From: DASSJT01 sp963715025
GTDB lineage: Bacteria > Actinomycetota > Actinomycetes > Actinomycetales > Dermatophilaceae
Reading direction: 5' to 3'
NCBI GenBank assembly: GCA_963715025.1
Contig: CAVQQQ010000009.1
Span: 992,001 to 1,056,000, forward strand
DNA length: 64,000 nt
This document shows positions 25,542 through 33,722 of the stretch, piece after piece. Position numbers and translations under genes: made by a program. The notes under the pieces were generated by a model. It was not told the DNA's origin and ran no database searches. It saw only the letters and a program-made list of their open reading frames with translations. Numbering within the stretch: position 1 is the stretch's first letter; every line of letters starts with the position of its first letter.

Positions 25542-25651
25542 GTCTTCGGAGGATCCTCGGGGCTCAGGATCCCGGAGATCCTCCGAAGACTTCGGGTGAG
25601 GCCGAACGCCGCCGAGGGAGGGCTAGGATCCCGGAGATCCTCCGAAGACTT
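25542..25651. repeat. Direct and inverted palindromic repeats
   Basis: A 27-bp sequence (AGGATCCCGGAGATCCTCCG then AAGACTT) occurs identically at 25566-25592 and 25625-25651, 59 bases apart. An inverted 13-bp copy of its right end (GTCTTCGGAGGAT, 25542-25554) pairs with 25578-25590, making a large hairpin. The array lies between the trxA stop and the truncated panE remnant, so it may terminate trxA transcription. It could also be a REP-like element associated with the deletion. Confidence 0.8.
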
Positions 25652-25683
25652 TGGCCGGGGGTCCCCGACCGGCCGGAGGAAGG

Positions 25684-26055
25684 TCAGCTGGCGGCGGCAG
25701 CCTTCTGGGCGAGCTCGGCGCGGATGGCGTCCATGTCCAGGTCGCGCACACCCGCGATCACCTGCTCGAGCGCCGCGGGGGGCAGAGCGCCGGGCTGGCT
25801 GAACACGAGGATGCCGTCGCGGAAGGCCATGAGCGTGGGGATGGCCGTGATCTGCGCCGCCGCGTACAGCGCCTGCTCGGCCTCGGTGTCGACCTTGCCG
25901 AAGACGATGTCCGAGTGCTCCTCGGAGGCCTTCTCGAAGATGGGTGCGAACATGCGGCACGGGCCGCACCAGGCCGCCCAGAAGTCGACGAGCACGATCC
26001 CGTCCTGGGTGACGGTCTCAGCGAAGTCGGCAGCGGTCAGGTTGCGCGTGGCCAT
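25684..26055 (-). CDS. trxA: Thioredoxin
   Basis: 123 residues with the WCGPC active site (residues ~28-32 of FWAAWCGPCRMF) and the cis-proline segment ITAIPTLMAF. It is a cytosolic disulphide reductase. The start at 26055 (MATRNLTA) is fixed by AAGGAGAG 10 bases upstream; the open frame extends 12 codons further. The C-terminal helix is longer than in classical TrxA (AELAQKAAAAS tail), common among actinobacterial stress thioredoxins. A CsoR/CstR-like inverted repeat lies 34 bases upstream, hinting at regulation by metal or reactive sulfur. Confidence 0.93.
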   Translation of the reverse strand: MATRNLTAADFAETVTQDGIVLVDFWAAWCGPCRMFAPIFEKASEEHSDIVFGKVDTEAEQALYAAAQITAIPTLMAFRDGILVFSQPGALPPAALEQVIAGVRDLDMDAIRAELAQKAAAAS

Positions 26056-26089
26056 GGATGGACTCTCCTTGTGCGTGACGGTGGGCTTC

Positions 26090-26105
26090 ATACCCTCCGG
26101 AGTAT
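26090..26105 (-). promoter_or_regulatory. CsoR/CstR-type inverted repeat upstream of trxA
   Basis: ATACCCTCCGGAGTAT is a 16-bp inverted repeat with a single mismatch between arms (ATACCC / GAGTAT). Its form ATACYC-N4-GRGTAT is the pattern bound by CsoR-family repressors, including the persulfide sensor CstR. It lies 34 bases before the trxA start. No CsoR-family gene is in the window. Confidence 0.5.
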
Positions 26106-26197
26106 CAGCGCCGGGAGTCTGCTCGTTATTCCGGCCTGTGGCGGCCGGGGCCCAGCGAGCAGGCGTTGCAGCCGCCGACCCGGCATACCTGTGGTCG

Positions 26198-26482
26198 TCA
26201 CTCCTGGCGAAGGGCCGAAGGGTGCGGGGCGAGGGGGCGCACGTCGATGGTCATGTACGGGAAGAGCGGGAGGTTCCACAGGAGGTCGTGGAGCTCCGCG
26301 TTGTCGGCGACATCGAAGATGCTGAGGTTGGCGTACTGGCCGACGAGGCGCCAGATGCTTACCCATGTCCCAGCCCGCTGCAGGTCCTGGCAGTAGGCCT
26401 TCTCCCGGGCCAGCGTGTCCGCCCGCACGTCGGGGTCGAGGTCACGGGGGAGGTCGACCTTCATCGTGACCGCAAACAGCAT
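26198..26482 (-). CDS. catC: Muconolactone delta-isomerase
   Basis: 94 residues, the standard CatC size. It begins MLFAVTMKVDLP and carries the Tyr/Trp-rich middle (WRLVGQYANLSIFDV) and LPLFPYMTIDVRPLAPHPS end of the family. CatC forms a decamer and converts muconolactone to beta-ketoadipate enol-lactone. It is the last catabolic gene of the cluster; the next step (enol-lactone hydrolase, catD/pcaD) is not in the window. It lies 88 bases after catA, with trxA 142 bases further on. Confidence 0.95.
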   Translation of the reverse strand: MLFAVTMKVDLPRDLDPDVRADTLAREKAYCQDLQRAGTWVSIWRLVGQYANLSIFDVADNAELHDLLWNLPLFPYMTIDVRPLAPHPSALRQE

Positions 26483-26570
26483 GAGCGCTCCTTCGCTGGG
26501 TAGCGGGCAGGGTCAGGGCCCGGCCCGGCCGGCGCCAGCGCAGGGGGCAGAGCCGGCCGGGGCGGGCAGG

Positions 26571-27425
26571 TCACTGCGGCTGCAGCACGAAGTCGTAGCT
26601 GACCGTGCGCCCCGAGCCGTCCGCCTTGTCTTGCGGGTCGATGACGAGCTCCGGCTTGACCGCCGACGCGATGTCGGAGTCGAGGTAGTCGCCGCCCTTG
26701 AAGTAGAGCTGCGTCGTCACGAGCTCGTAGCCGGGAGCCGACACCTTGAGGTGCAGGTGCGCAGGGCGCCATGCATGCCATCCCGCGGCCTCGATGAGCT
26801 TGCCCGTGGATCCGTCATGCGGGATCTGGTAGGGCGCCGGCTGCATCGTGTGTGCCACGAACGAGCCCGACGCATCGGTGGCGAACACGCCCCGCAGATT
26901 CCACTCCGGCAGTGCGGGGGCGAACTGGCTGTAGAAGCCGAGGTCGTCGGCGTGCCAGAGCTCGACTGTGGCGCCGCCGAGCGGCTCGCCGGTCGTGTTC
27001 GTGACCGTGCCGCTGAAGTCCAGCGGGGTACCGGGCTCGTCGTCGCGCATCGGCAGCGTGCCCTCGGAGCCGAGGTTCGGGGCGCCCGGCACGTAGAACG
27101 GGCCCTCGATGCTGCCCTTGCTGCCCGCGCGGCTGGCATTGACCGTCTCCTCGACGACGTGCTCGACGAAGACGTCCAGGAAGAGCGGCCACTCGCCGTC
27201 GGCTCCGACCTGGATGAGCCAAGCCTTGAGCGCGTCGTACTCCGGGTAGGTGACGTTGTGCTTGCGGATCACGTCGTGGAGGGCGGCCAACGCGTCGCCG
27301 GCGATTGCTGCCACGCGCTCCTGGTCGACCTCCCCTCCCGCCTTGGCCTTCTCCTGGAACGTGCGGGTGGCGTTGGCGCCGGTCTCGGCGGCTCGGGCGT
27401 CGCGCTCGGTCAGGTGGTCGGTCAT
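26571..27425 (-). CDS. catA: Catechol 1,2-dioxygenase
   Basis: 284 residues. The non-heme Fe(III) ligands of intradiol dioxygenases are all present: Tyr 165 (DLGFYSQF), Tyr 199 (PAPYQIP), His 223 and His 225 (RPAHLHLKV). An N-terminal helical dimerisation domain (residues ~1-110) is typical of CatA. The enzyme cleaves catechol between the two hydroxyls to cis,cis-muconate. It sits between catB (102 bases) and catC (88 bases). These longer gaps could hold secondary promoters; the upstream one contains the TATGCCGG motif. Confidence 0.96.
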   Translation of the reverse strand: MTDHLTERDARAAETGANATRTFQEKAKAGGEVDQERVAAIAGDALAALHDVIRKHNVTYPEYDALKAWLIQVGADGEWPLFLDVFVEHVVEETVNASRAGSKGSIEGPFYVPGAPNLGSEGTLPMRDDEPGTPLDFSGTVTNTTGEPLGGATVELWHADDLGFYSQFAPALPEWNLRGVFATDASGSFVAHTMQPAPYQIPHDGSTGKLIEAAGWHAWRPAHLHLKVSAPGYELVTTQLYFKGGDYLDSDIASAVKPELVIDPQDKADGSGRTVSYDFVLQPQ

Positions 27426-27527
27426 GTCGGTTACCTCTCTGGTGCGGCGGCCTCGTTGCCGCCTCTCGATGGGCTGTGAGTGGATGAGAACTGCTGGGTA
27501 TGCCGGCCGGGCCGGCGACGTCGCGGG

Positions 27528-28631
27528 TCATGTGTCGACGCGGTAGCGCGCGAGCTTCTCCTCGTCGATCTCGATGCCGAGCCCGGGTCCCTGACGCACC
27601 CGGATGGTGCCGTCGCGGATTTCTATGGGCTCAGCGAGCAGGTCGTCGGTCTGGTCGAGGAAGTTGGACAGTTCCCCGGCCCGACGCGACGTCAGCGGGT
27701 AGGCGGCGCCGAACGCAGCCGCGCAGAGCGAGCCGATCTGGCTGTCGATCTGGTTGCCGATGACGACGTCGACGCCGAGCCCCTCGCACAGGCCGACCAG
27801 GCGCTGGCTCACCGTGAAGCCGGTGCGCGACGTCTTGATGCTGATGCCCGTTGCGGACCCGCCGAGCAACTCCCGGGTGACCTCGCCGGGGCGGGCCACG
27901 CTCTCGTCGGCGAACATCGGGATCCGGCTCTGGGCGACCAGCCAGCGGCGTCCCAGCACGTCGTCGGCCGGACAGAGCTCCTCCGCGAAGGCGAGGTCGA
28001 GGTCCTCCATCTGGCGCAGGGCACGGGCCGCCTCGCGGGCGGTCCAGCCCCGGTTGCCGTCGATGTACATCTCCACGTGCGGGCCCAGCGCCGCGCGGAG
28101 CCGGCGGCAGGCCGCGACGTCGTCATCGATCGGGTTGCGGCCGACCTTGACCTTGAACGTCGTGATGCCGTAGTCGTCGCGCATCCGCTCCGCCTCGGCG
28201 ACCATCTCCTCCGGAGGCGCGAAGCCGACCATGTGCGAGACCCGCATGCGGTCGCCGAAGCCGCCCAGCAGTTCCGTGACGGACGTGCCCAGGGCCTGCC
28301 CCAGGACGTCCCAGATCGCCATGTCGATGGCGGACTTGGCCACTGGGTTCCCCACCGTGCGGCTGAGCCGGGCCAGGACGACCTCGCGGTCAAGGGCGGA
28401 CAGCCCCTGGATGGCTGGTCCGAAGACCGTGTCCACGATGGAGCACACCGAGGTCTGCGTCTCGCCATAGGTGAAGGGCCGGGGTGGCGCGTCGGCTGTC
28501 CCCACCAGTCCGTCGTCGGTGTGGACCCGGATCAGGACGTGCTCGGCGGCCCGGATCTCGCCGCTGGCGAAGCGCAGCGGCTTCCGGTAGGGGATGGCGT
28601 AGGGAATGGCCTCGACGTGCGTGACCTTCAT
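27528..28631 (-). CDS. catB: Muconate cycloisomerase
   Basis: 367 residues of the enolase superfamily. The catalytic KxK is FKVKVG near residue 150. Metal ligands follow as D in YIDGNRGW, E in FAEELC and D in MFADESV, and the second-half base lies in GISIKTSRTG. The MLE subgroup context (phenol/catechol genes on both sides) makes cis,cis-muconate the expected substrate, yielding muconolactone. The start at 28631 (MKVTHVEAI) has GAGGAGGG about 10 bases upstream. It is 16 bases after dmpP, so part of the same transcript. Confidence 0.94.
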   Translation of the reverse strand: MKVTHVEAIPYAIPYRKPLRFASGEIRAAEHVLIRVHTDDGLVGTADAPPRPFTYGETQTSVCSIVDTVFGPAIQGLSALDREVVLARLSRTVGNPVAKSAIDMAIWDVLGQALGTSVTELLGGFGDRMRVSHMVGFAPPEEMVAEAERMRDDYGITTFKVKVGRNPIDDDVAACRRLRAALGPHVEMYIDGNRGWTAREAARALRQMEDLDLAFAEELCPADDVLGRRWLVAQSRIPMFADESVARPGEVTRELLGGSATGISIKTSRTGFTVSQRLVGLCEGLGVDVVIGNQIDSQIGSLCAAAFGAAYPLTSRRAGELSNFLDQTDDLLAEPIEIRDGTIRVRQGPGLGIEIDEEKLARYRVDT

Positions 28632-28647
28632 CTGGTCTGGTCCCTCC

Positions 28648-29715
28648 TCACCGTCTGATGAGCGGGCTGCGGACGACATGGGCGCCCGCGGCACGGTCGG
28701 CAGCGTCGAAGAAGTCCTCGCGGTAGATGTCCCTGGGGAACAGCCGGGCCTTCATCAGCGCCTTCATCGTGTCGTCGACCATGTCGGGGCTGCCGCAGAT
28801 GTAGGCGACGTTGCCGGATGCCCTGGGGAAGTCCTCCGCAAGCAGCTGGGGCACGCGCCCGGTGCGCCCTTGCCACTCGCCGCGCGACAGCGCGGGGCGA
28901 TAGCTGAACCACTCGTGCTCGGCCGCGAGCTCCTCGAACCACTCCCGGTCGTACAGTTCGGCCTGGGTGCGGACCCCGTGGTACAGCGCGACCTGATGCG
29001 ACCAGCCGCTCTGCTGCGCCGTCTCCGCGATGTGCTTCACGATCGACTTCAGCGGCGCCAGCCCGGTGCCACTGCCGAGCAGTAGCAACGGCTTGTCGCG
29101 ATTCGGGCGGAAGGAGAACCTGCCATAAGGACCGGACAGGCCGACCAGGTCGCCGGGAGCCAGGTCCTTGAAGACCCAGCCCTCGGTGGCCACGCCGTTG
29201 TCGGAGCGCTGGATGTGGAGCTCGATCAGCCGGGGATCTGCCGGCGTGCTCGCCACCGAGTAGGGGCGGGCGTCGCCGTTCGGCAGATTGAGCTGGATGT
29301 ACTGTCCGGGATTGAACGACAGCGGCTGGTCCAGCCGGATCACCACCCGGCGCACACTTGGCGCGATGTCGTCGACCGACTCCACCACGCCGCCGTAGTC
29401 GCGGACGGGGTGGATGTCCACCCCCTCCTCGACGTCGACCTCGCCCTCGATCACGACGTCGCTCCTCGGCTTCGCCACGCAGATCAGGGCCGCCCCCTCC
29501 TCGCGCTCGCTCTCCAACAGCGCGTAAGGGGACGCGTCGCCAAGATCCACCTCACCGTCCAGCACCTGGGCCTTGCACGTCCCGCACGTGCCATGGGTGC
29601 AGGCGTGCGGGAGCCAGATCCCCTCGCGGAGGCAGGCGTCCAGCACGGTCTGGTCCTCCCGGCAGGTGACGTCGGCGCCGATCGGCTCGACCCGGACGAT
29701 GTAGGTGGCTGCCAT
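28648..29715 (-). CDS. dmpP: Phenol hydroxylase reductase component (P5)
   Basis: 355 residues. The N-terminal plant-type ferredoxin has the 2Fe-2S cysteines C39-x4-C44-x2-C47 and C79. The FAD domain follows with RPYSVAS (~residue 150), then the NAD domain with LLGSGTGLAPLKS and YICGSPDMV. It passes electrons from NADH to the diiron centre of the oxygenase. The ATG overlaps the dmpO stop by one base. The frame is open far upstream, but that is antisense-like reading through dmpN. Confidence 0.95.
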   Translation of the reverse strand: MAATYIVRVEPIGADVTCREDQTVLDACLREGIWLPHACTHGTCGTCKAQVLDGEVDLGDASPYALLESEREEGAALICVAKPRSDVVIEGEVDVEEGVDIHPVRDYGGVVESVDDIAPSVRRVVIRLDQPLSFNPGQYIQLNLPNGDARPYSVASTPADPRLIELHIQRSDNGVATEGWVFKDLAPGDLVGLSGPYGRFSFRPNRDKPLLLLGSGTGLAPLKSIVKHIAETAQQSGWSHQVALYHGVRTQAELYDREWFEELAAEHEWFSYRPALSRGEWQGRTGRVPQLLAEDFPRASGNVAYICGSPDMVDDTMKALMKARLFPRDIYREDFFDAADRAAGAHVVRSPLIRR

Positions 29716-30038
29716 CAGGACGTCCGGAACTTCACCAGCGACTTGTGCCCGATACCGAGATCCGCCAGAGAGGCTCCGTCCGGGCCTGCGAGAGGCCGGT
29801 CGTCGACCCGCCAGTCTGTGACCGACGACGGGTCGAAGTCCGGATCCGACGACGCCCACGGGTTCACCATGGCCGCCACGAACTCGCTGAACGGCATGGC
29901 CTTGGGTGCCCGGAACGTGGCGGCGGCCACCAGGAAGAGGTTGCCCTCCCAGTGCACGTAGACCAGCTGGTCGTCGCCGAAGTTCTCCGCCCGGTCGGCC
30001 GAGGGAAAGTCGTAGTCGTAGAGGGCTTTGACGGCCAT
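29715..30038 (-). CDS. dmpO: Phenol hydroxylase component P4
   Basis: 107 residues matching the small P4 subunit (begins MAVKALYDYDFPSADRAENF, with VYVHWEGNLFLVAAA). P4 is the gamma-type subunit needed for a complete (alpha-beta-gamma)2 hydroxylase in DmpKLMNOP-type enzymes. It has no cofactor motif. It lies 3 bases downstream of dmpN and overlaps dmpP by one base, evidence of tight co-translation. Confidence 0.92.
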   Translation of the reverse strand: MAVKALYDYDFPSADRAENFGDDQLVYVHWEGNLFLVAAATFRAPKAMPFSEFVAAMVNPWASSDPDFDPSSVTDWRVDDRPLAGPDGASLADLGIGHKSLVKFRTS

Positions 30039-30041
30039 GGC

Positions 30042-31592
30042 TCAGGCTCCTTGCTTCGGCGCGGACTCGTGCCACGCGATCCACGACAGGTTGTCGAGCG
30101 AGCCCCTGTACTCGCCGTTGTCGCCCTCCTGGATGCCGTACCAGGCGAGCACGTCGGGCACCGTGGGGCCACCGCAGTTGCCCTGGTAGATCTGGTGCAC
30201 CGGCAGCCAGGCCTGCACGTACTTCTCCGGCTCGCGCTCGAAGATCCACTGGCAGCCGTCGCTGCAGGTGTGGAACGTCTCGCCCCGGAACTCGCTGCGG
30301 CGGAAGGCAATCGCCCCTGGGTCGTCCGGCTCGGTGAACGCCATCGGGATCTGGCACACCTGGCACAGCTGCGGCAGTCCCTGGAAGAACACGCGACCGC
30401 CTCCGGCCTCGATCCGCTGGTGCTTCTCCCAGACCGGGCGGTAGTAGCGGTCGAAGGTGTCGGGGTACTGCTCGGAGAGCCAGTCGAGGTGGTGGTCGTC
30501 GGGCGTCTGGGTCGTGAAGGCAGCCGCGAACGAGAAGTTGTGCAGGATCTTGTAGACCTCGTGGGAGAGCTTGTCCTTCTCCTTGATGGCGTCCTGGACG
30601 TGCCGCGGGGGCTTGATGCCGTAGAACTCCAAGTCCGGGAAGAGCCCGCCCATCATCTGGTCTTCGAAGTAGAGCTCGAACGCCTCCTTCCAGCTCATCA
30701 CCGGCTTGGGGAGCATGTAGTCCATCATCCCGGCGACCAGCGAGGACAGTCGGTACGCCCGCCAGAACCACTTGTCGATCCAGGCCTGGATGATCGGGAC
30801 GTTGTCCTCGTCTTGCTCGAGCAAGAACTTGATCGCCTCGAGGCCCAGGGTCATGTGCCGGCTCTCGTCGGACTGCGCGGAGAAGCCGAACGACATGGTG
30901 GGCATGTCGCCGTTGAAGCTGGCGCCGCTCATGAAGGGCACGAACAGCAGGTTGGTGAGCAGGTACTCGAAGCTGAACGAGATCGAGATGAGGAACTCGA
31001 ACGGCCCGGCCGACATGGCGTCGTCGAACATCGACTTGGGGACCGACAGGTACCAGACCCGGTCGTGCATCTTCGACCACGAGTGGAATCCGCCGTAGTA
31101 CTTGTTGTAGTTGGAGATCGTGTGGATCTGCGTCTGGCAGTGCCGGAGCTCGTCGACGCTCTGGCACAGCGCGGCGAAGCGCGGTGCCGGTCCCTCCAGG
31201 TAGCGGGCCAGGTACGCGAAGTGGCGGTGCGCGGCATACTCCAGCGGGGTCACACCCTGGATGAAGAGCTTGATCGCGTTGAGATAGGAGGCGTCGGAGA
31301 GCGTCAGGTGGCCCTGGCTCTGCGCAAAGGAGTCGAGCACCGCATACAGGCGCTTGTCCTTCTCCGCCTGGTACTTGTAGTACGCGTCGACGGTGAGGCG
31401 GAAGGGGTCCTCCCAGCCGTCCCAGTCGTGGACCTTGATGCCCTCGTACGAGGTGTAGGGGAAGAGCTTGGCGCGGTCGACGTACGACGGCTCCCAGTCG
31501 AGGTCGCGGGTCAGCAGCGAGTAGCGCTCCTTGAGCGGCAGCTTGCGGCCGGCCGGCTTGGCGGCAGTGGGCTTGGCGTCCTGCATGGTCAT
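30042..31592 (-). CDS. dmpN: Phenol hydroxylase large oxygenase subunit (P3)
   Basis: 516 residues, the usual size. The bridged diiron site is complete: Glu 118, Glu 148 with His 151 (DELRH, 147-151), Glu 209 and Glu 243 with His 246 (DESRH, 242-246). The C terminus has a YHS-type cysteine cluster (CQVC and CSDGC). The protein inserts one oxygen atom ortho to the phenol hydroxyl, giving catechol. The gene follows dmpM by one base and precedes dmpO by 3 bases. Confidence 0.96.
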   Translation of the reverse strand: MTMQDAKPTAAKPAGRKLPLKERYSLLTRDLDWEPSYVDRAKLFPYTSYEGIKVHDWDGWEDPFRLTVDAYYKYQAEKDKRLYAVLDSFAQSQGHLTLSDASYLNAIKLFIQGVTPLEYAAHRHFAYLARYLEGPAPRFAALCQSVDELRHCQTQIHTISNYNKYYGGFHSWSKMHDRVWYLSVPKSMFDDAMSAGPFEFLISISFSFEYLLTNLLFVPFMSGASFNGDMPTMSFGFSAQSDESRHMTLGLEAIKFLLEQDEDNVPIIQAWIDKWFWRAYRLSSLVAGMMDYMLPKPVMSWKEAFELYFEDQMMGGLFPDLEFYGIKPPRHVQDAIKEKDKLSHEVYKILHNFSFAAAFTTQTPDDHHLDWLSEQYPDTFDRYYRPVWEKHQRIEAGGGRVFFQGLPQLCQVCQIPMAFTEPDDPGAIAFRRSEFRGETFHTCSDGCQWIFEREPEKYVQAWLPVHQIYQGNCGGPTVPDVLAWYGIQEGDNGEYRGSLDNLSWIAWHESAPKQGA

Positions 31593-31593
31593 G

Positions 31594-31881
31594 TCAGTGC
31601 TCCCACTTCACGATGATCTGGTCGTCGTCCCACTCGGAGAAGTTGCCCGCGTAGGAGACGATGGCGAGCTGGAACTCGCCGGTCTCCCACTCGCGGCCGA
31701 GCCGGTCCTCGACGGTCTGACGGTTGATGACGATCTGGCCGGGGGCCTGAAGCTTCACCAGCCCCGGCAGGTGGCGGATGGTCATCTCGGGATTGTCCTT
31801 GCGGATGGCCTCGATCAGCCCCCGGTTCTCCTCCGACTCCTGGATGTCGATCCCGACGTTGCGCATGGTCCCGGTGCTCAT
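31594..31881 (-). CDS. dmpM: Phenol hydroxylase effector/coupling protein (P2)
   Basis: 95 residues of the MmoB/DmpM family: VGIDIQESEENRGLIEAIR at the N terminus and a typical VINRQTVEDRLGREW middle. It binds the hydroxylase and couples electron transfer to substrate oxidation without a cofactor. Its ATG at 31881 overlaps the dmpL stop (ATGA). The 331-residue frame that includes it extends antisense into dmpL and should be ignored. Confidence 0.94.
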   Translation of the reverse strand: MSTGTMRNVGIDIQESEENRGLIEAIRKDNPEMTIRHLPGLVKLQAPGQIVINRQTVEDRLGREWETGEFQLAIVSYAGNFSEWDDDQIIVKWEH

Positions 31882-32930
31882 GCCGACTCTCCCGTCCGCT
31901 CGGCGGCCCGCTGTGCCGTGCTCTCGGCGGTCAGCTCGGCCCACGCCATGGCCTGCCGGTCGGCGATGGCACGCAAGGCCTGGCCGGCGTGCGCGTCGGG
32001 CAGCTCGGCGTCGATCGTTGCTGCCAGCGGCGCAGCGGCCTCGAGCGCCCTGGTGGCCCAGTCCTGGTGGATCCGGCGAAGGGTCTCGCGGTTTTGCGTG
32101 CCGTGCTCGGGGTCCCCGGCCCAGGCCTTCAGCAGCGCGTCTAGCCACTTGCGCTGGTCGGTGAACCACGACGCCATGTGCTGGGCCAGAAGGCTGTAGG
32201 CACCCGCGCCGCCGAGCAGCGCGGCCTCGTCGAGCGAGGTGTAGAGGAGCGGGTAGAGGAGGCCGTCGACGTGGTCGACCGCGAGCAGGCCCTCGGCCCA
32301 GTCGTCGACGACCATGGCCTCCTCGGTCAGCTGGCGCAGCGGTTGCAGGTGTTCGGCATCGAGCCAATGCTGCTTCGCGGCCTTCAGGACGTCGGCCGTG
32401 CCGCTGCCGGCTGCGATACCGATGCGGGAGAGCATCTGCGCGTTGCCGATCCGGTCGAACGCGGCGAAAGTGCAGCACTGCTCGAGCGAGGTGCCGTAGG
32501 CGAAGCGGGCGCCGGCCACGCTGACCAGCTGGGCGCCGGACTCGTAGTGGCGGATCGGGACGAGGACGTCGCCGACGACGTTCTGCCACGGCTGCGGCAT
32601 CCGGCCGAGCAGGTCCCGCTGCTCGACGTATGCCAAGGTCTTGCCGAACGCGTCGTGGTGGGCCGCCCGGTTGGTCACGTACGGCGTGTAGTAGAACGAC
32701 CGCGGGTCGGTGTAGCTGTAGGGATCGGTCAGGCGGAGTGCGGAGAAGCGCTCGTCGTAGAGCTCCCGGTCCTTGACCCAGGTGGGCCGGTAGTGGAAGT
32801 TCTCGCGGGGCTCGACGTCAAGGGTGGCCTCGAGGTAGCGGCTCGCCGGCTGGTCCCCCAGCCGGTCGATGACGTTCTGGTACGTCTGCCGCTTCGGCTC
32901 GATGACCTGGTAACGCAGCTCGTACTGCAC
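31878..32930 (-). CDS. dmpL: Phenol hydroxylase beta subunit (P1)
   Basis: 350 residues from GTG 32930, fixed by AGGAGA 7 bases upstream. It starts VQYELRYQVIEPKRQTYQN, as P1 subunits do, and has the ferritin-like helices of the beta chain without iron ligands (RYAYG-type FAYGTSLEQCC, QHMASWFTDQ). It supports the alpha subunit dimer. The C-terminal ~25 residues are Ala/Glu-rich. A 58-base gap holding TATGCCGGG separates it from the unknown gene upstream. Confidence 0.93.
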   Translation of the reverse strand: MQYELRYQVIEPKRQTYQNVIDRLGDQPASRYLEATLDVEPRENFHYRPTWVKDRELYDERFSALRLTDPYSYTDPRSFYYTPYVTNRAAHHDAFGKTLAYVEQRDLLGRMPQPWQNVVGDVLVPIRHYESGAQLVSVAGARFAYGTSLEQCCTFAAFDRIGNAQMLSRIGIAAGSGTADVLKAAKQHWLDAEHLQPLRQLTEEAMVVDDWAEGLLAVDHVDGLLYPLLYTSLDEAALLGGAGAYSLLAQHMASWFTDQRKWLDALLKAWAGDPEHGTQNRETLRRIHQDWATRALEAAAPLAATIDAELPDAHAGQALRAIADRQAMAWAELTAESTAQRAAERTGESA

Positions 32931-32988
32931 GGTGGTCTCCTGGGATCGTTGGGCTGCAGGGGTGGAGCGGTATGCCGGGCTGGGCACG

Positions 32989-33396
32989 TCAGGCGGAGGG
33001 TCGCGAGTCCGGCGGCGCGATGAGGCTGAGCACCAGGGCTCGAACTTCGTCCTCTGAGGTGAGCCGGCGTGGCTGCTCGGCCTCGGTTCCGGCGACCACG
33101 AGCCTGCCGATCGCCGTGTGGCCGGACACCGAGGTCTGGACGCGGGCTTTCCGGTCGCCGCACCCGAGGGTGAAGGCGAACTCGGCCGGACCGGAGTCGT
33201 CGACCAGGCTGATGACCTGGCCGTGCTCGCGCAGGACCGCATTGGCCTCGCTGACCAGCTGCTCGGCCAGGGAGCGCACGATCACCTGGGTGTCGGTGGC
33301 TGCGGCGACCGTGGTCTGGGCGGCAGCCTCGGTCTCCGGCTCGGGGGCTGGCTCGCCGTCCAGCAGGGCTTGCACCTCGAGCATGAACGGCGTCAT
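32989..33396 (-). CDS. Unknown 135-residue protein at the head of the phenol hydroxylase cluster
   Basis: I do not recognise this protein. It occupies the position where DmpK (P0) would be expected but is longer (135 against ~90 residues) and shares no clear P0 motif with it. Residues ~15-35 are Ala/Thr/Glu/Pro-rich. Residues 65-130 look like an alpha/beta domain (AEFAFTLGCGDRKARVQTSV, AIGRLVVAG). Its ATG overlaps the upstream gene's stop (ATGA), so the two are translated together. Possible roles are assembly of the hydroxylase, as for P0, or regulation. Both are guesses. Confidence 0.65.
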   Translation of the reverse strand: MTPFMLEVQALLDGEPAPEPETEAAAQTTVAAATDTQVIVRSLAEQLVSEANAVLREHGQVISLVDDSGPAEFAFTLGCGDRKARVQTSVSGHTAIGRLVVAGTEAEQPRRLTSEDEVRALVLSLIAPPDSRPSA

Positions 33397-33722
33397 CGTG
33401 CGCGCCTGGGATGTTGCGTGACCTCGGTGCGCAGCGGGTGGTACCCGGAGGCAGTGACGGTGACCTGGATGTGGGGCGGGCCTTCATGGTGCCTGTGGGC
33501 GAGGACCTCGAAGCGGCCCGCGTGGTCGGCGGCCAGGCGAATGCCCCGGAGCTGGAGCGTGGCACCGCCGAGGGGGCGGCCGCCGCTGCCGGTGACGGTG
33601 CCGGCGAACAGCACCTCGGTGCCGCCCGAAACGGACTCCTGGGTGATGACTGCTGGGGAGGCCAGTCGGGAGGCGAGCCCCTGGGGGGCGTCCGCGACGA
33701 GTGCGGACGTGAGTGCTGACAC
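33393..33722 (-). CDS. Mini intradiol-dioxygenase-like protein lacking the iron ligands
   Basis: 109 residues from GTG 33722, with GAGGAGGAGG upstream as a strong ribosome site. Residues 39-58 (FAGTVTGSGGRPLGGATLQL) closely match the start of the CatA catalytic sandwich, and 82-94 (PPHIQVTVTASGY) match its RPAHLHLKV...GY strand. About 40 residues between are missing, including both iron-binding tyrosines. Only His 84 of the ligand set survives; the second histidine is Gln 86. It cannot be a normal intradiol dioxygenase. It may bind aromatics or act as a structural or transthyretin-like module. It is the first gene of the cluster. Confidence 0.7.
   Translation of the reverse strand: MSALTSALVADAPQGLASRLASPAVITQESVSGGTEVLFAGTVTGSGGRPLGGATLQLRGIRLAADHAGRFEVLAHRHHEGPPHIQVTVTASGYHPLRTEVTQHPRRAR

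Noticed and set aside
29745..31616. A 623-codon plus-strand frame antisense to dmpN and dmpO
   Set aside because: Valine-, leucine- and histidine-rich low-information frame opposite a well-supported diiron oxygenase gene.
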